Shown: in pieces, positions 15,095 through 25,110 of the stretch | Layout of the letters: each line of letters starts with the position of its first letter | Numbering within the stretch: the stretch's first letter is position 1 | NCBI GenBank assembly: GCA_014381825.1 | Contig: JACNKX010000097.1 | Location: 62,001-126,000, forward strand | Length of the DNA stretch: 64,000 bases | From: Planctomycetota bacterium | GTDB taxonomy: Bacteria > Planctomycetota > Planctomycetia > Pirellulales > Pirellulaceae | Reading direction: 5' to 3' | The notes under the pieces: model-generated | What the model was told of the DNA's origin: nothing | The model's database searches: none | Seen by the model: the letters and a program-made list of their open reading frames with translations, nothing else | Made by a program: the position numbers and the translations under genes

Positions 15095-17845
15095 ATGAAC
15101 GACCGCCCCGTGCGCATTATGCTGATCGACGATGACGAAGACAGCTTCATCATCACCCGTGCACGGCTCTCGGAGAGTCCGGACGAACGTTTCGAGCTGG
15201 CCTGGACATCATCTTACGAGGAGGGCTTGGCCGCAATTCAGCGGGACGAGCATGATGTTTACCTGCTCGACTATCGGCTCGGAGCCCGCGATGGCTTGGA
15301 GTTGCTGCGCGAGGCCGTCGGCGGTGGCTGTACGGCACCGATCATCATGCTCACCGGCCAAGCGGACCACGATGTTGACGTGCAGGCAATGAAAGGCGGC
15401 GCCGCGGATTATCTCGTCAAAGACGAGCTGAACACGAACCGGCTGGAACGCACAATTCGATACGCTGTGGAACGCCGCCGCCTGCTGGGCGATTTGGACC
15501 ATGAGCGTTACTTGCTGCACACGTTGATGGACAATTTGCCGGACAGTATTTACTTCAAGGACGCCACGGGGCGGTTCCTGCGCGTCAGCAAGGCGAAGGC
15601 ACAACGCTCGGGGTTGCACAGTCCGGACGAAGCGGTTGGCAAGACAGACTTCGATTTCTTCGACCCAAAAGATGCCGAACACTCGTTTGCCGACGAGCGT
15701 CGCGTCATGGAATCGGGCCAGCCGTTGATGGGCAAAGAGGAAAAACATGTCTGGCCTGATGGTCGCGAGTCGTGGGTGGCGACGACGAAACTGCCGTTGC
15801 GCGACACACTGGGCCACGTGATCGGCACGTTTGGAATCTCACACGACATCACGGAACAGAAGCAAGCCGCGGAAGCGTACCGCGAGGCCAAGGAAGCCGC
15901 CGAGGCGGCGAACCGTGCGAAGAGCAATTTCGTCGCCAATATGAGCCACGAGATCCGCACGCCGATGAACGCGATTCTGGGCATGACGGAACTGGTGTTG
16001 GACACGAAACTCACGCGTTCGCAACGCGAGTACTTGACGATGGTCCATGAGTCGGGCGAGTCTCTGATGTCGTTGCTCAACGACATCCTCGACTTTTCCA
16101 AGATCGAAGCGGGCAAACTGGATTTGGATACGACGACGTTTAGTTTGCGCGAAAGTCTTGGCGACACGATGAAGGCGCTGGGGTTGCGCGTGGCGGACAA
16201 GAAACTCGAATTGGCTTGGCGCGTGACGCCGGACACACCGGACGCGCTGATCGGGGATGCGAATCGCGTGCGGCAAGTCGTGGTCAATCTGACCGGCAAC
16301 GCCATCAAGTTCACGGAAACCGGCGAGGTCGTTGTCGTCGTCGAACATCAAGTTGTGGAAGGCAACGAAGTCGAACTGCATATTTCCGTGCGGGATACGG
16401 GAATCGGCATCCCGCCAGAGCATCTCGCGAAGGTTTTCGGTGCCTTTGAACAAGCGGACGCCTCGACGACCCGCAAATACGGAGGCACCGGCTTGGGCTT
16501 GGCCATCTCGGCACGGCTGGCGAAATTGATGGGCGGCCGTGTCTGGGCCGAGAGCGAAGTTGGTCGTGGCAGCACGTTTCACTTTGTCGGGCGATTCACA
16601 TTAGGCGATCCACAGGCGTTGAATCTCCCGCACCGGGAACTCGTGTTGCTGCACGACGCACGCGTACTGGTGGTCGACGACAACGCTACTAATCGGCGGA
16701 TTCTCGAAGAGATGCTGAGCAACTGGGGATTGTCCGTCGTCGCGGCGTCGACCGGTGCCGAAGCCTTGTTATGGGCGCGCCAAGCGAAGTGGGACGACAA
16801 CTCGTTTCGTTTGCTGCTGACCGATATCAACATGCCGGAGATGGACGGCTTCGAACTGTCGCGGCAAATCAAAGATGACCGGCAGCTGAATGAGTTGGTG
16901 ATCATCGCGTTAACATCAGGCAGCCGCGTGGGTGACATCGCGCGGTGCGAGGAACTCGGCATCGCCGCCCATCTCATGAAACCGGTGAAACAATCCGAGC
17001 TGTTCGACGCCATTGTCAAAGCACTGGACGTCACGGGAGTCGAGCCCGAGTCGGTCGAACCGACTGCAACCGATCTAATCGCGCCGCTTCCCCCGTTGCG
17101 CGTGCTGCTCGCGGAAGACAGTTTATTCAATCAGCGGCTGGCAATCGGAGTGTTGGAACGTCACCGTCATCAAGTCGTCGTCGCGAATAATGGTAAAGAA
17201 GCCGTTGCGGCAGTTCAGTCGAGCCAGTTCGACGTCGTGCTGATGGACGTGCAAATGCCCGAGATGGACGGCCTCGAAGCTACCGCCGCGATTCGCCAGT
17301 GGGAATCCAAAGTTGGCGGACATATTCCGATCATCGCCATGACCGCGCACGCCATGAAAGGTGATCGCGAACTTTGTCTCGCGGCAGGCATGGACGGTTA
17401 CGTTCCCAAGCCAGTGCGCGCGAAAGAGTTGTTTGCCGCCATGCGCACCTTGCTCCCGGATTTGGGAGCTCAGAACTCGCCCGTTGCAGGTGCGCCCACG
17501 CAACCTGTCGTCGCGTTCGATCTTTCGGAATTGATCGAGACTGTCGATGGAAACCGCGCGATGCTGCTGGAATTGATAGGAGTCTTTCTCGTCGAATGCC
17601 CCAGTCTGTCGGTTGCGATACGACAAGCGATCGACCAGCGCGATGCTCCGAAATTGCAACTCGCGGCACATTCTTTGAAAGGCGCGTTGCAGCATTTCGG
17701 TGCCGAACATTCCGCGTCCCTCGCGCAAGCTTTGGAAGCGATGGGTAAGCGATGCGAACTTGACGGCGCGAATTCCACTTTCGCAGAGTTGGAGCCCGAG
17801 GTGCGAACTCTCGTGGCAGGCTTACGGTCCTACGCTGAGAACTAA
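15095..17845 (+). CDS. Hybrid histidine kinase: REC-PAS-HisKA-HATPase-REC-REC-Hpt
   Basis: A 916-residue soluble phosphorelay protein with no membrane helices. The N-terminal receiver has D59 ([13 protein letters not shown]). A PAS domain follows at ~135-255 ([21 protein letters not shown]). HisKA carries H285 in [16 protein letters not shown], and the HATPase domain shows [20 protein letters not shown] and GGTGLGLAI. Two more receivers have D577 ([13 protein letters not shown]) and D718 ([13 protein letters not shown]), and a C-terminal Hpt domain has H859 ([14 protein letters not shown]). It therefore contains a full His-Asp-His relay plus an extra N-terminal receiver, which could be the input from the preceding kinase/regulator pair. 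No DNA-binding output is present, so the final target is elsewhere. Confidence 0.92.
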   Translation: MNDRPVRIMLIDDDEDSFIITRARLSESPDERFELAWTSSYEEGLAAIQRDEHDVYLLDYRLGARDGLELLREAVGGGCTAPIIMLTGQADHDVDVQAMKGGAADYLVKDELNTNRLERTIRYAVERRRLLGDLDHERYLLHTLMDNLPDSIYFKDATGRFLRVSKAKAQRSGLHSPDEAVGKTDFDFFDPKDAEHSFADERRVMESGQPLMGKEEKHVWPDGRESWVATTKLPLRDTLGHVIGTFGISHDITEQKQAAEAYREAKEAAEAANRAKSNFVANMSHEIRTPMNAILGMTELVLDTKLTRSQREYLTMVHESGESLMSLLNDILDFSKIEAGKLDLDTTTFSLRESLGDTMKALGLRVADKKLELAWRVTPDTPDALIGDANRVRQVVVNLTGNAIKFTETGEVVVVVEHQVVEGNEVELHISVRDTGIGIPPEHLAKVFGAFEQADASTTRKYGGTGLGLAISARLAKLMGGRVWAESEVGRGSTFHFVGRFTLGDPQALNLPHRELVLLHDARVLVVDDNATNRRILEEMLSNWGLSVVAASTGAEALLWARQAKWDDNSFRLLLTDINMPEMDGFELSRQIKDDRQLNELVIIALTSGSRVGDIARCEELGIAAHLMKPVKQSELFDAIVKALDVTGVEPESVEPTATDLIAPLPPLRVLLAEDSLFNQRLAIGVLERHRHQVVVANNGKEAVAAVQSSQFDVVLMDVQMPEMDGLEATAAIRQWESKVGGHIPIIAMTAHAMKGDRELCLAAGMDGYVPKPVRAKELFAAMRTLLPDLGAQNSPVAGAPTQPVVAFDLSELIETVDGNRAMLLELIGVFLVECPSLSVAIRQAIDQRDAPKLQLAAHSLKGALQHFGAEHSASLAQALEAMGKRCELDGANSTFAELEPEVRTLVAGLRSYAEN

Positions 17846-18103
17846 GTACTTAAAGCGAATCTCGCAAAAAACGCACCATGCTCAGCGACCGATACTCCGA
17901 TATCGTTGCGCGATCATGACGAACTTTCACGGGCTAGAAGCTCCGTGCCGCTTGCGCGCTCATGACAAAACGACCTTGGTCACGAACGCAGGCTACTGAG
18001 GTGACCACGGTGATCGCGTCCTCCGCGCGCAGTATCGAGTACCGTGTCGTGTTCCACACTATTGACCGACTTGAACCACTCGCTGCTCATTTATCGTTTA
18101 CTT

Positions 18104-19186
18104 CTATTCCAATTCGGAAAGCAACGTATCAATGGAGGCATCCACATCTTCGGTGGAGATGTTCTTGTAGCGAATCACACCCTTCGCATCCAAAATATGA
18201 ATCGATGGTCGCTCTTGAATTTGCCATGTCGTATGAATGGGGCCGTCTATATTGCCTTCGTCCCACCAGCTGCGCCAGGTCATCTTCTCATCGGCCATCA
18301 CCTTCTTGACTGCTTCGCGATCTTCATCGCTGTTGACCCCGACCAATGCAAAGGGCTTTCCGGACAACCGTTTCACGAGCGACCGCTCGTGTGGGTAAAG
18401 TTCCCGGCATGGGCCTCACCAGTGTCCCCAAAACGTCAGCATCACAACCTTGCCCCGATAGTCGCTCAATTTGAATTCGTTTCCAAAGGCGTCTTCGCCT
18501 TCGATGTCAGGTGCGACCCTGCCAACAGATAGATGACGGATCGCGAACAATGCTGTTTGGGAAAGCTCGCCTAACGTGGCGTCTTGCGTCGCCACATCTG
18601 GAAACGACTTCAACATGGTCTCGTAAACTTGCTCCCGCTGCTTTGCGAGTTTCTCAGGATCTAGCGCGGCGAGATGCTTGCCATAGTCCTCGCCGTAGTA
18701 CTGCAAAACTCGCGGTGCCAGCTCCGGTGCCGCCCGCAATTGATCAACAACGATGGCTTCACCGTTCAGTAACTCGGCGAGATAGTAGCACGCCGCAGCT
18801 TTCACTTCCGTGTGCGGGCTCTTTTTCAGCAGGGCGCGGAACAGCTTCTCCGCAGCCAACGAGCGCGATTGCGCGACATCCGCGCAGGCAGGCCCCAGTG
18901 TTTTGCTGCCGAGGTGATTGGCTTTCAGCAATTCGAGTGCCTTCGTCGTGTCGGACCGGCCACGCACATTCTTCACGACCCAGAGCAATGCATCAGCTGC
19001 CGCTGGATCCTTCGAACGCTCTTCTGCGAGCGCAAGAAACCGCTTGCTAAAGGTCCTCGCACCACCTTCTTGCTCGTACTCGTCAACCAGTGCCTTAAAC
19101 TGTTTGGCAGCTGGCGACGGCGCGTCCTCGGCGACTGCGGGATACGCCGCTACCAGCATTAGAATGAGAAGGGAAACTATTCGCAT
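18104..19186 (-). CDS. TlpA-like thioredoxin selenoprotein with WUGPC active site (UGA at 18416-18418)
   Basis: Read on the minus strand from ATG 19186, with AAAGGA upstream, the frame has one in-frame UGA at codon 257 and continues to TAG at 18104-18106, giving 360 residues. A signal peptide (to ~19) precedes a helical, Ala/Leu/Lys-rich region (~25-205). A thioredoxin-like domain follows: VGRVAPDIEGEDAFG, FKLSDYRGKVVMLTFWGHW-U-GPC, FALVGVNSDED, and ERPSIHILDAKGVI with the cis-proline. The canonical resolvin-type WCGPC thus has Sec as its N-terminal nucleophile. A perfect 7-bp hairpin follows the UGA. It lies 30 bases after the cytochrome c peroxidase gene and is probably cotranscribed with it. 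Predicted periplasmic thiol/selenol oxidoreductase or peroxidase. A naive annotation gives two fragments. Confidence 0.88.
18374..18391 (-). promoter_or_regulatory. SECIS-like hairpin of the WUGPC gene
   Basis: In the mRNA sense CACGAGC pairs perfectly with GCUCGUG around the loop GGUC. The loop starts 31 bases after the UGA, inside the permitted 16-37 base window, with G in its first two bases. Confidence 0.65.
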
Positions 19187-19216
19187 GATAAAAGTCGTCC
19201 TTTCTGATCGCTGTCC

Positions 19217-20539
19217 TCAATCGGGAAGTCGCACGAAAGGGTCGGAAAAACGAGGGTCCACCAGAAACGACTGGTCCGTCAGGGTCTTCAAGAAGGCAAC
19301 CAGTGCCGACTTTTGTGCTTGCGTCAACCGAAACCCGGAAGTGTTCTTTGCGTTTGTTGACTCTTCGTTGAAGGCCACGCCCAAATTCACATGCGGATGA
19401 ACGCCATCGCTGTAGTGCTCGATGACTCGCTCCAGCGTTTTGAACCGTCCGTCATGCATGTACGGTGCCGTTAAGGCGACGTTCCGCAATGACGAAGCCT
19501 TGAACTTTCCATCATTACTGGAAGTGAATGGATCGTTCGGTGACACGGCTCGCACTCCCAAACCTTGATCCACGTAGTACAGGTCGAGTCCAATATTGAA
19601 TGACTTTGGCATGCCAAACGTGGGCGGGATGTGACAGTGGGCACAGCCGATCTCCGTGACTCCGGCCACGCCATCAATGAACAACGACTTCCCCAGATTC
19701 TCCTCGGCGGTGAAGACATTGAAATCCTCCGAGTAGTCGTTGCCGCCAGTTGCCGCGACGGCTCGGTCGAAGCGCGAGTCGAACGAAATCATCGAACGCA
19801 TAAACTGGGCGATAGCCTTCGAGATTCCATCACGCGTGACCTTCGACGAACCGAACGCCGCCTCAAACAGCGGTGGATAGTAAGGCAATTTGTTCAGCTT
19901 GTTCTCCAGATCCTCCAATTCCATCCCCATCTCGACTTTGTCTTGAATCGGCATCAAAACCTGCGCTTCGAGCGTGGGCGCTCGCTCGTCCCAAAAGAAG
20001 CCAGGCTCTGTGCCCCGGAGAATCGTATAACGCAGATTCACCAGGCTCATTGCGTTGCGTTTGGTATAGCCATTTTCAAAACCGCGACTGAACTGAAGCG
20101 GATCCGCGAACGCCTTCTCTTGCAGATGGCATGACGCACAGGCGATCGTATTGTTCTTGGAAAGTTGCCGGTCATAGAGCAACACCCTGCCCAACGCGGC
20201 GCCGGCGTGAGTGATCGGATTGTCTTGCGGTGTGTTGTCGGTCCTACGCAGTTCGGACGCGGTGATGTGACTTGGCGTCTTTTCAACAGCATAACGGTAG
20301 GGTTTCGTCGGGAGCATCGGAACATCAATCCGACCGAATGCTTCACGCAACGCGACACGCTCGGTCGCGTTAAGTTCATCATCACGGTTGCGGTCGAATC
20401 GACTTAGAAGTGAAGCTCGCATGAACGTCTCGACGACGTAAGCGTCTGCTCGCGTGCCCGGTTCATCGGACCTCACACCGCGGCATGCAAGCAGTGTCAG
20501 AAGTAACAAACTCGTGGCCCGAGTCCTTCTGCCAAACAT
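19217..20539 (-). CDS. Secreted di-haem cytochrome c peroxidase / MauG-like protein with EF-hand
   Basis: The start at 20539 is preferred over an upstream one at 20617 because GGAGG lies ten bases before it and it begins a good signal peptide (MFGRRTRATSLLLL). The mature protein first shows an EF-hand-like loop, FDRNRDDELNATE (calcium ligands). The di-haem peroxidase part follows: first haem site CASCH with LSKNNTI before it, then RNAMSLVNL, FFWDERAPTLEAQ, second haem site CAHCH, and SLRNVALTAPYMHDGRFKTLEEV-like near the end with the distal Met and His. About 440 residues fit the CcpA/MauG family, which reduce peroxide or oxidise protein side chains in the periplasm. The WUGPC selenoprotein follows it closely. 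Confidence 0.88.
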   Translation of the reverse strand: MFGRRTRATSLLLLTLLACRGVRSDEPGTRADAYVVETFMRASLLSRFDRNRDDELNATERVALREAFGRIDVPMLPTKPYRYAVEKTPSHITASELRRTDNTPQDNPITHAGAALGRVLLYDRQLSKNNTIACASCHLQEKAFADPLQFSRGFENGYTKRNAMSLVNLRYTILRGTEPGFFWDERAPTLEAQVLMPIQDKVEMGMELEDLENKLNKLPYYPPLFEAAFGSSKVTRDGISKAIAQFMRSMISFDSRFDRAVAATGGNDYSEDFNVFTAEENLGKSLFIDGVAGVTEIGCAHCHIPPTFGMPKSFNIGLDLYYVDQGLGVRAVSPNDPFTSSNDGKFKASSLRNVALTAPYMHDGRFKTLERVIEHYSDGVHPHVNLGVAFNEESTNAKNTSGFRLTQAQKSALVAFLKTLTDQSFLVDPRFSDPFVRLPD

Positions 20540-20794
20540 TGTTCCAATGCCTCCAAAAAACAACAACGCAATATTGACACCTGCGATTATACCAGAACGC
20601 CCAACTGGCGGACTCACCTCGGTCGAGGTGATGATCTCGACTCCACTGGTGGGCGCGATGTGTGTACGAACGATCAGATTGATCCTCGTCTGACAATTCG
20701 ACGACTAAGATGAGAAGTAATCCGGCACCCTGCCGCGGCAGTTTAAGCATCTTTCGGCACAAACACCCACGTTTTGGCTGGTGAACGATCCGTC

Positions 20795-21724
20795 TCACAA
20801 TTCCAGCATCGCGGGGAAGTATCTTTTGTACCACTGGCGCAAGGTCGCGACATCCTCTTCGGTAGCAAAAGGATATGGCGCGCGACTCCGCAAGCTCGTC
20901 TTCAGAAATCCGCTTGCTACGCCGCCCATTCGATCGAACGCTGTGTCGGTGAATTCTTTCGGACCGAACTCAGTATCAAGAAACTCGAACAGCGGCTTGA
21001 TTCTTTCGTGTGACTTCTCCACGGCTGCCCAATCCTGGCGATCGAGTTCATGCCACATTTCTAAACAAACGCGTGGGTTCCAATATACAACCGAGCTGCA
21101 ACATCCTCGTGCGCCGCGAGGCCCCAGCGACCCCCACAGACCTTCGCCGACAAAGACGTTGACAAACTTGGCCAGCTCCTCGCATCCATTCGGTGTCGCT
21201 CCAATCGTGCCGGCATTCGCTTTGACCATCATGTAGCTGGGAACGGCATCACGAATCGCACGGTGTTGATCAAGTGACAACGCCACCTTTGCTCGTGTTG
21301 TCTCGTAGATGGAAAACGCCAAACCGTCAGCCGCTCGCGATACCTCTTCAAAGAATCGCACGACCTGCGCATCGCCGACTTCCATCCAAAACGGCAACGC
21401 GACTTGAATGGCATCCGCGCCAATCGACGCAGCATACTCGGCTCGACGAACGACGCCGAGTGTATAGGTTGACGAGCATCCAATCATTGCAGGCGTGTCG
21501 CGAATCTGACACTCCTCGACGGTCGCTCGGGCAACCGATTGGAACTCGTCGAATTCCATAGCGTAAAACTCGCCTGTTGTCCCTCCCGTGTAAACTCCCG
21601 GCATTCTGGCCTCGCAACAGCGAACGACGTCACCACGGTAAGTCTCTTCGTCGAATCGATCATCGTCGGTCCAGGCAACCGGCAGACCAGCCCAAGGTCC
21701 TACGAAAGTGTCTCGCGTTAACAT
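20795..21724 (-). CDS. Dihydrodipicolinate synthase / aldolase family protein
   Basis: A 309-residue (beta/alpha)8 class I aldolase of the DapA/NanA superfamily. Visible are the GTTGEF loop (VYTGGTTGEFYAM), the tyrosine of SIYETTRAK and the Schiff-base lysine in MMVKANAGT. The substrate-loop residues differ from true DapA, so the enzyme more likely acts on a 2-keto sugar acid (KDG aldolase, KdgD or similar). Last gene of a minus-strand operon and overlapping the amidohydrolase stop by seven bases. With an enolase-superfamily dehydratase upstream in the same operon it fits a sugar-acid breakdown route, which is inference. Confidence 0.8.
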   Translation of the reverse strand: MLTRDTFVGPWAGLPVAWTDDDRFDEETYRGDVVRCCEARMPGVYTGGTTGEFYAMEFDEFQSVARATVEECQIRDTPAMIGCSSTYTLGVVRRAEYAASIGADAIQVALPFWMEVGDAQVVRFFEEVSRAADGLAFSIYETTRAKVALSLDQHRAIRDAVPSYMMVKANAGTIGATPNGCEELAKFVNVFVGEGLWGSLGPRGARGCCSSVVYWNPRVCLEMWHELDRQDWAAVEKSHERIKPLFEFLDTEFGPKEFTDTAFDRMGGVASGFLKTSLRSRAPYPFATEEDVATLRQWYKRYFPAMLEL

Positions 21725-22539
21725 GTTTTCTCATTCCTGGAGGAAGCTAGTAAGCGGGTTGCGTTTTTGCGCAGAATGTTACATTTGTCTTCGTCCGAGA
21801 TGTCAGCATAGTCGATTCGAGCTCGCTGCATTGCCGTGGAATACAGTGGTGCATCGGTTCCAAACAAGATACGGTCGGAGCCGATCTCGCTAACCGCCCA
21901 TTCGATAAGCCTCGGAGCAATCGATCTGGCGCTCGAAGTATCGACGAACACGTTGCCGTGCTTGCAGGCCTGGATCGCACGAACTTGTAGAGTCGGATCT
22001 CCCGATGCACCTCCGCCGTTTCCTAAATGCGCCAGGATGAGAGTCACGTTCGGATAAGCGTTCGCGAAGTCGACGAAATCCACGGGCCAACTGTTCGGAT
22101 CGCCGCTGTGGGCCAGCACGATCGCGTCGTGTCTCGCCGCGAGTTTGAAGAGCGATTCGCCGTGCTCTCGGATCGAGTAGACGTGTTCTTCCGGGTGGAC
22201 TTTGATCCCGACGCATTGCGGCTGTTCGAGCATTTCGTCCACTTGTCGAAATGTCTGCGTTTGCGAGGGATGAGCGACTACCCATTGCAACAGCCCGTCG
22301 GTCGCAGCGACAACTTGCGCCGCTTCGACGTTTCCCGCCACCGGATCGGCGTTACCCCGTGGCAGGAGCGCGGACAGCGGTGACACGATCGTCGTCTCGA
22401 TGTTCACTTGCCTCGCACGCGCCACGACCGTGTCGGCATCGCCGGAGACGAATTCGTTGACTAACTGCGGCGATCGCTTGCTGCGATACGTGCCGAAGTG
22501 AGCGTGAACGTCGATTGCTCGAATGTCATTCGGAGTCAT
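21718..22539 (-). CDS. Amidohydrolase-2 family protein (TIM-barrel hydrolase/lactonase)
   Basis: A 273-residue PF04909-type metal hydrolase. The N-terminal AIDVHAHFG carries the HxH metal ligands; GIKVHPEEHVY, IVLAHSGDPNSW and LILAHLGNGGG provide the later His ligands; FGTDAPLY has the conserved Asp. Such enzymes act as lactonases or decarboxylases on ring-opened carboxylic acids. It lies three bases after the symporter and overlaps the aldolase, placing it in the same transcript. Expected role: opening a sugar lactone before the aldolase step. The exact substrate cannot be read from the sequence. Confidence 0.8.
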   Translation of the reverse strand: MTPNDIRAIDVHAHFGTYRSKRSPQLVNEFVSGDADTVVARARQVNIETTIVSPLSALLPRGNADPVAGNVEAAQVVAATDGLLQWVVAHPSQTQTFRQVDEMLEQPQCVGIKVHPEEHVYSIREHGESLFKLAARHDAIVLAHSGDPNSWPVDFVDFANAYPNVTLILAHLGNGGGASGDPTLQVRAIQACKHGNVFVDTSSARSIAPRLIEWAVSEIGSDRILFGTDAPLYSTAMQRARIDYADISDEDKCNILRKNATRLLASSRNEKTC

Positions 22540-22542
22540 TGA

Positions 22543-24222
22543 CTATTCGTCACCTTTCTCATGTACAACGCTTCGCCACGAATAGCTGGCTGCCCGCGTC
22601 CTGTCTCTTTCGGGAAGCAGGAAACTCACGCAAGTTGCTATCAAAAATGTTGCGACCGTCGATATCGGCGTGATCAAAAAGGGACTTGGCCCTGAGACGT
22701 TCTTGGTTGCCTCTTCGAGTGTCGCGTAGTCCAACCATCCCAGCGACCAATTCAACTCGACCCACCATGCCGAGCCAACGGCGATAACTAGCCCGGAAAG
22801 AGTCGCGATCATGACAGCTGCTTGTCCGACCCGGCGCTGGAACATTCCGACCATGAACATCGCGCCCAAAGGTCCAAGTGCGCAATTGAATGTCCTCGCC
22901 GTGATTCCAATGATGTTGTAGCGTTCGGGAATGCTCAGCAGCATCCAAGCCAGAGCGGTACAAAACAATCCCACGATGATCGTCAGCACTCGCGGCAGCA
23001 GAAGCCGCCGTGTTTTAGTGCCGGTCAAGCGGAGACGTTCAAACACATCGATCGTCAGCACAGCCGCCACGGAATTAATTCCTGAGTCCAGACTCGACAT
23101 CGCAACTGCGAACAACGCGGCCACCACCATTCCGGAAACACCCGCCGGTAGTCCATAGGCGATGAAGTGTGGAAACACTTTGTCAGCGACACGTTCGTCT
23201 CGCGGATCCGAAATCCCATCGGCGATCTCCGTTTGGAATGCAGGATCCAGGTAGTACGTCAGTAACGCCATTCCGCAAAGTGCCAACAGAATCATCACGA
23301 TAAAGTCTCCTACGAAGTTGACGACGTTACCTCGCACCGCTGCTTTGACCGAAGGAGTTGTCAAATATCGTTGTACCGCGACCTGATCAGCGATGAATGT
23401 GCAAGCGTACCAAGAGACGGCTCCGAGTACGGCGAACACGATCGTGTTCCGCTCCGTGATATCCCAACTTGCCAGCGGCGGCAACGAGTGACCTTCGCCT
23501 CCAGCTGTTGTAGTCTGCAACCACACAATGGGCCCCGTCCCTGTTCTCCAAGCAACGAAGACTAAGGTGAGCACCGCGCCCCCAAACAAGGCGATGAATT
23601 GTGCGACGTCGGTCCAAATGACGGCTTTGATTCCGCCTAACATCGTATAAAATGTTGCGAAGATACCGACTGACAAGAGAACGACCAGGGTCCACTGGTT
23701 CAGGGTCATGTCGACGGACAGGATCTCGATGAGGCTTGGATGAGTGATCTGGGCAACCGCTCGCGAAGCCGTCAGCACAATGGTTGCCATCCAAAACAAT
23801 CGCAGGATCAGCACGAACATGGCGACCGCTGTCAAGCGAGCGACGAGACCGAACCGGCGCTCCAAGTATTCGTAGATGCTCGTTACACCCAGACGCATGA
23901 AGAATGGAATCCAGAGTGTATTTACAATGACAAAAGCGATCGGCAACGACAGCCACCCAATCGCCAACGCCAGCCCATGCCGAATCACCTCGCCTGGTGC
24001 CGCGAGATAAGTGACCGTTGACAACATCGTCGCAACAATACTCAATCCCACGGCCAGCCAGGGCATTTGCCGGCCAGCGACGAAGTAGTCTTCCTGCTCC
24101 TCCTGCTCGCGCGAGAAATACCAACCCGCCGCAAGCACTCCGCCGAGGTAAACTAGGATCACGAGGTAGTCGAGTGGCACGAGACCAGCGTGCTGAGCAA
24201 AGAGTGCTGACGGCAAAGGCAT
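22543..24222 (-). CDS. Sodium:solute symporter (SSS family)
   Basis: 559 residues with about 13 hydrophobic helices, as usual for the SSS/SLC5 family. Conserved features are GWYFSREQEEQEDYFVAGRQMPWLAVGLSI near the N-terminus, GGIKAVIWTDVAQFI in the middle (the GG.KAVvWTD signature), SSLDSGINSVAAVL (the sodium-site serines) and a conserved YNIIG. It should import a sugar acid or small polar solute coupled to sodium. It stands in the middle of the catabolic operon, between the Tat-exported protein and the hydrolase, and is the probable uptake step. Confidence 0.88.
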   Translation of the reverse strand: MPLPSALFAQHAGLVPLDYLVILVYLGGVLAAGWYFSREQEEQEDYFVAGRQMPWLAVGLSIVATMLSTVTYLAAPGEVIRHGLALAIGWLSLPIAFVIVNTLWIPFFMRLGVTSIYEYLERRFGLVARLTAVAMFVLILRLFWMATIVLTASRAVAQITHPSLIEILSVDMTLNQWTLVVLLSVGIFATFYTMLGGIKAVIWTDVAQFIALFGGAVLTLVFVAWRTGTGPIVWLQTTTAGGEGHSLPPLASWDITERNTIVFAVLGAVSWYACTFIADQVAVQRYLTTPSVKAAVRGNVVNFVGDFIVMILLALCGMALLTYYLDPAFQTEIADGISDPRDERVADKVFPHFIAYGLPAGVSGMVVAALFAVAMSSLDSGINSVAAVLTIDVFERLRLTGTKTRRLLLPRVLTIIVGLFCTALAWMLLSIPERYNIIGITARTFNCALGPLGAMFMVGMFQRRVGQAAVMIATLSGLVIAVGSAWWVELNWSLGWLDYATLEEATKNVSGPSPFLITPISTVATFLIATCVSFLLPERDRTRAASYSWRSVVHEKGDE

Positions 24223-24279
24223 TGGCGGCTAGGTCTCCGTCGCAGATCGACTCTTGAAACTCAATTGAATCCTCCGAGA

Positions 24280-25092
24280 TTACGTGGGAAGAGCCAACGC
24301 CAGCAGTCGATTGCGCGCCGGTAAACTGAACGGCTTCGAGTAGTGATAAACTTGAGCCAGCTCCTGCTCGTCAAGCACGACCGGCGTCGGCTGCTCGATG
24401 ATGAAGTCGGCAAAGTGTGCGACGTTGAAGGCAACGAACGCCAAGCTAATGCATTCAATGGGGGGATCGAATCGCTGGCTGAGATCGGGATAAGCAATTG
24501 GTCCCGTATCGACTTGGTAAACCGAATTGTCGAGACTGATGTTCATCGTCTTCACGGGATATTCGATCACCGCCGTCAACTTCGTCTCCTCGTTGCGGAT
24601 CTCGGTTTGAGCGACGATCGGTCGGCCTTCCGCAGTAGCGTTACGAATGTCCTCGAACGAACTGAGCTCGGTCACGCCCTTTCCGTATCGCAGCTTCAAG
24701 ACAGGTTCGCCCCACACATCTGCCTTCACTTCGCGGTATGTTTCGCTGATGCGACATGGTCGGCGGAACAGTAACCAATCGTGGCCGCCTAGCACTGGAA
24801 GGAAGTCGTAATTGTCTTCGATGAACAAACCTTCCTCCGCGAAGGTGTGTTCGCTCTTGCATGCCCCGCATTGGTAGAAGACCTGCGACGTGCCTGCTTC
24901 TTCGTCAATCACGGTGGTGCGGCTCTCGACCCAAAATCGCACCGCGTTGAACGATGCTTTGTTACAAATGAACGAGAGCCCATAATCCAAGCATTCCGTT
25001 TCGCTGGCTTGGTTAGCTAGCGAGACTGCTCCTGCTCCGACGGCTAGTGATGCGGGAATGCTTTTGAGGAATGTCCTTCGATTGCGCGTCAC
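24280..25092 (-). CDS. Tat-exported protein of unknown function
   Basis: 270 residues starting with a twin-arginine signal, MTRNRRTFLKSIPASLAVGAG, with cleavage near ANQ-A. No family is recognised. The mature part contains a CGAC pair (QCGACKSEHTF) and other Cys (ECLDYG, FICN, RRPC), which could form a metal site or disulfides, and is otherwise rich in beta strands. The Tat signal means it is folded before export and probably carries a cofactor. It lies between the symporter (57 bases downstream) and the enolase-superfamily gene (18 bases upstream), so it may be a periplasmic binding or enzymatic component of this pathway. Confidence 0.7.
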   Translation of the reverse strand: MTRNRRTFLKSIPASLAVGAGAVSLANQASETECLDYGLSFICNKASFNAVRFWVESRTTVIDEEAGTSQVFYQCGACKSEHTFAEEGLFIEDNYDFLPVLGGHDWLLFRRPCRISETYREVKADVWGEPVLKLRYGKGVTELSSFEDIRNATAEGRPIVAQTEIRNEETKLTAVIEYPVKTMNISLDNSVYQVDTGPIAYPDLSQRFDPPIECISLAFVAFNVAHFADFIIEQPTPVVLDEQELAQVYHYSKPFSLPARNRLLALALPT

Positions 25093-25110
25093 AATTGTTT
25101 CTCCTTTACC

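Noticed and set aside
2142-19186. Genome-wide reassignment of UGA (to Trp, Gly or Cys)
   Set aside because: UGA serves as the ordinary stop for many intact genes in the window, such as 1698-1700, 7469-7471 and 14633-14635.
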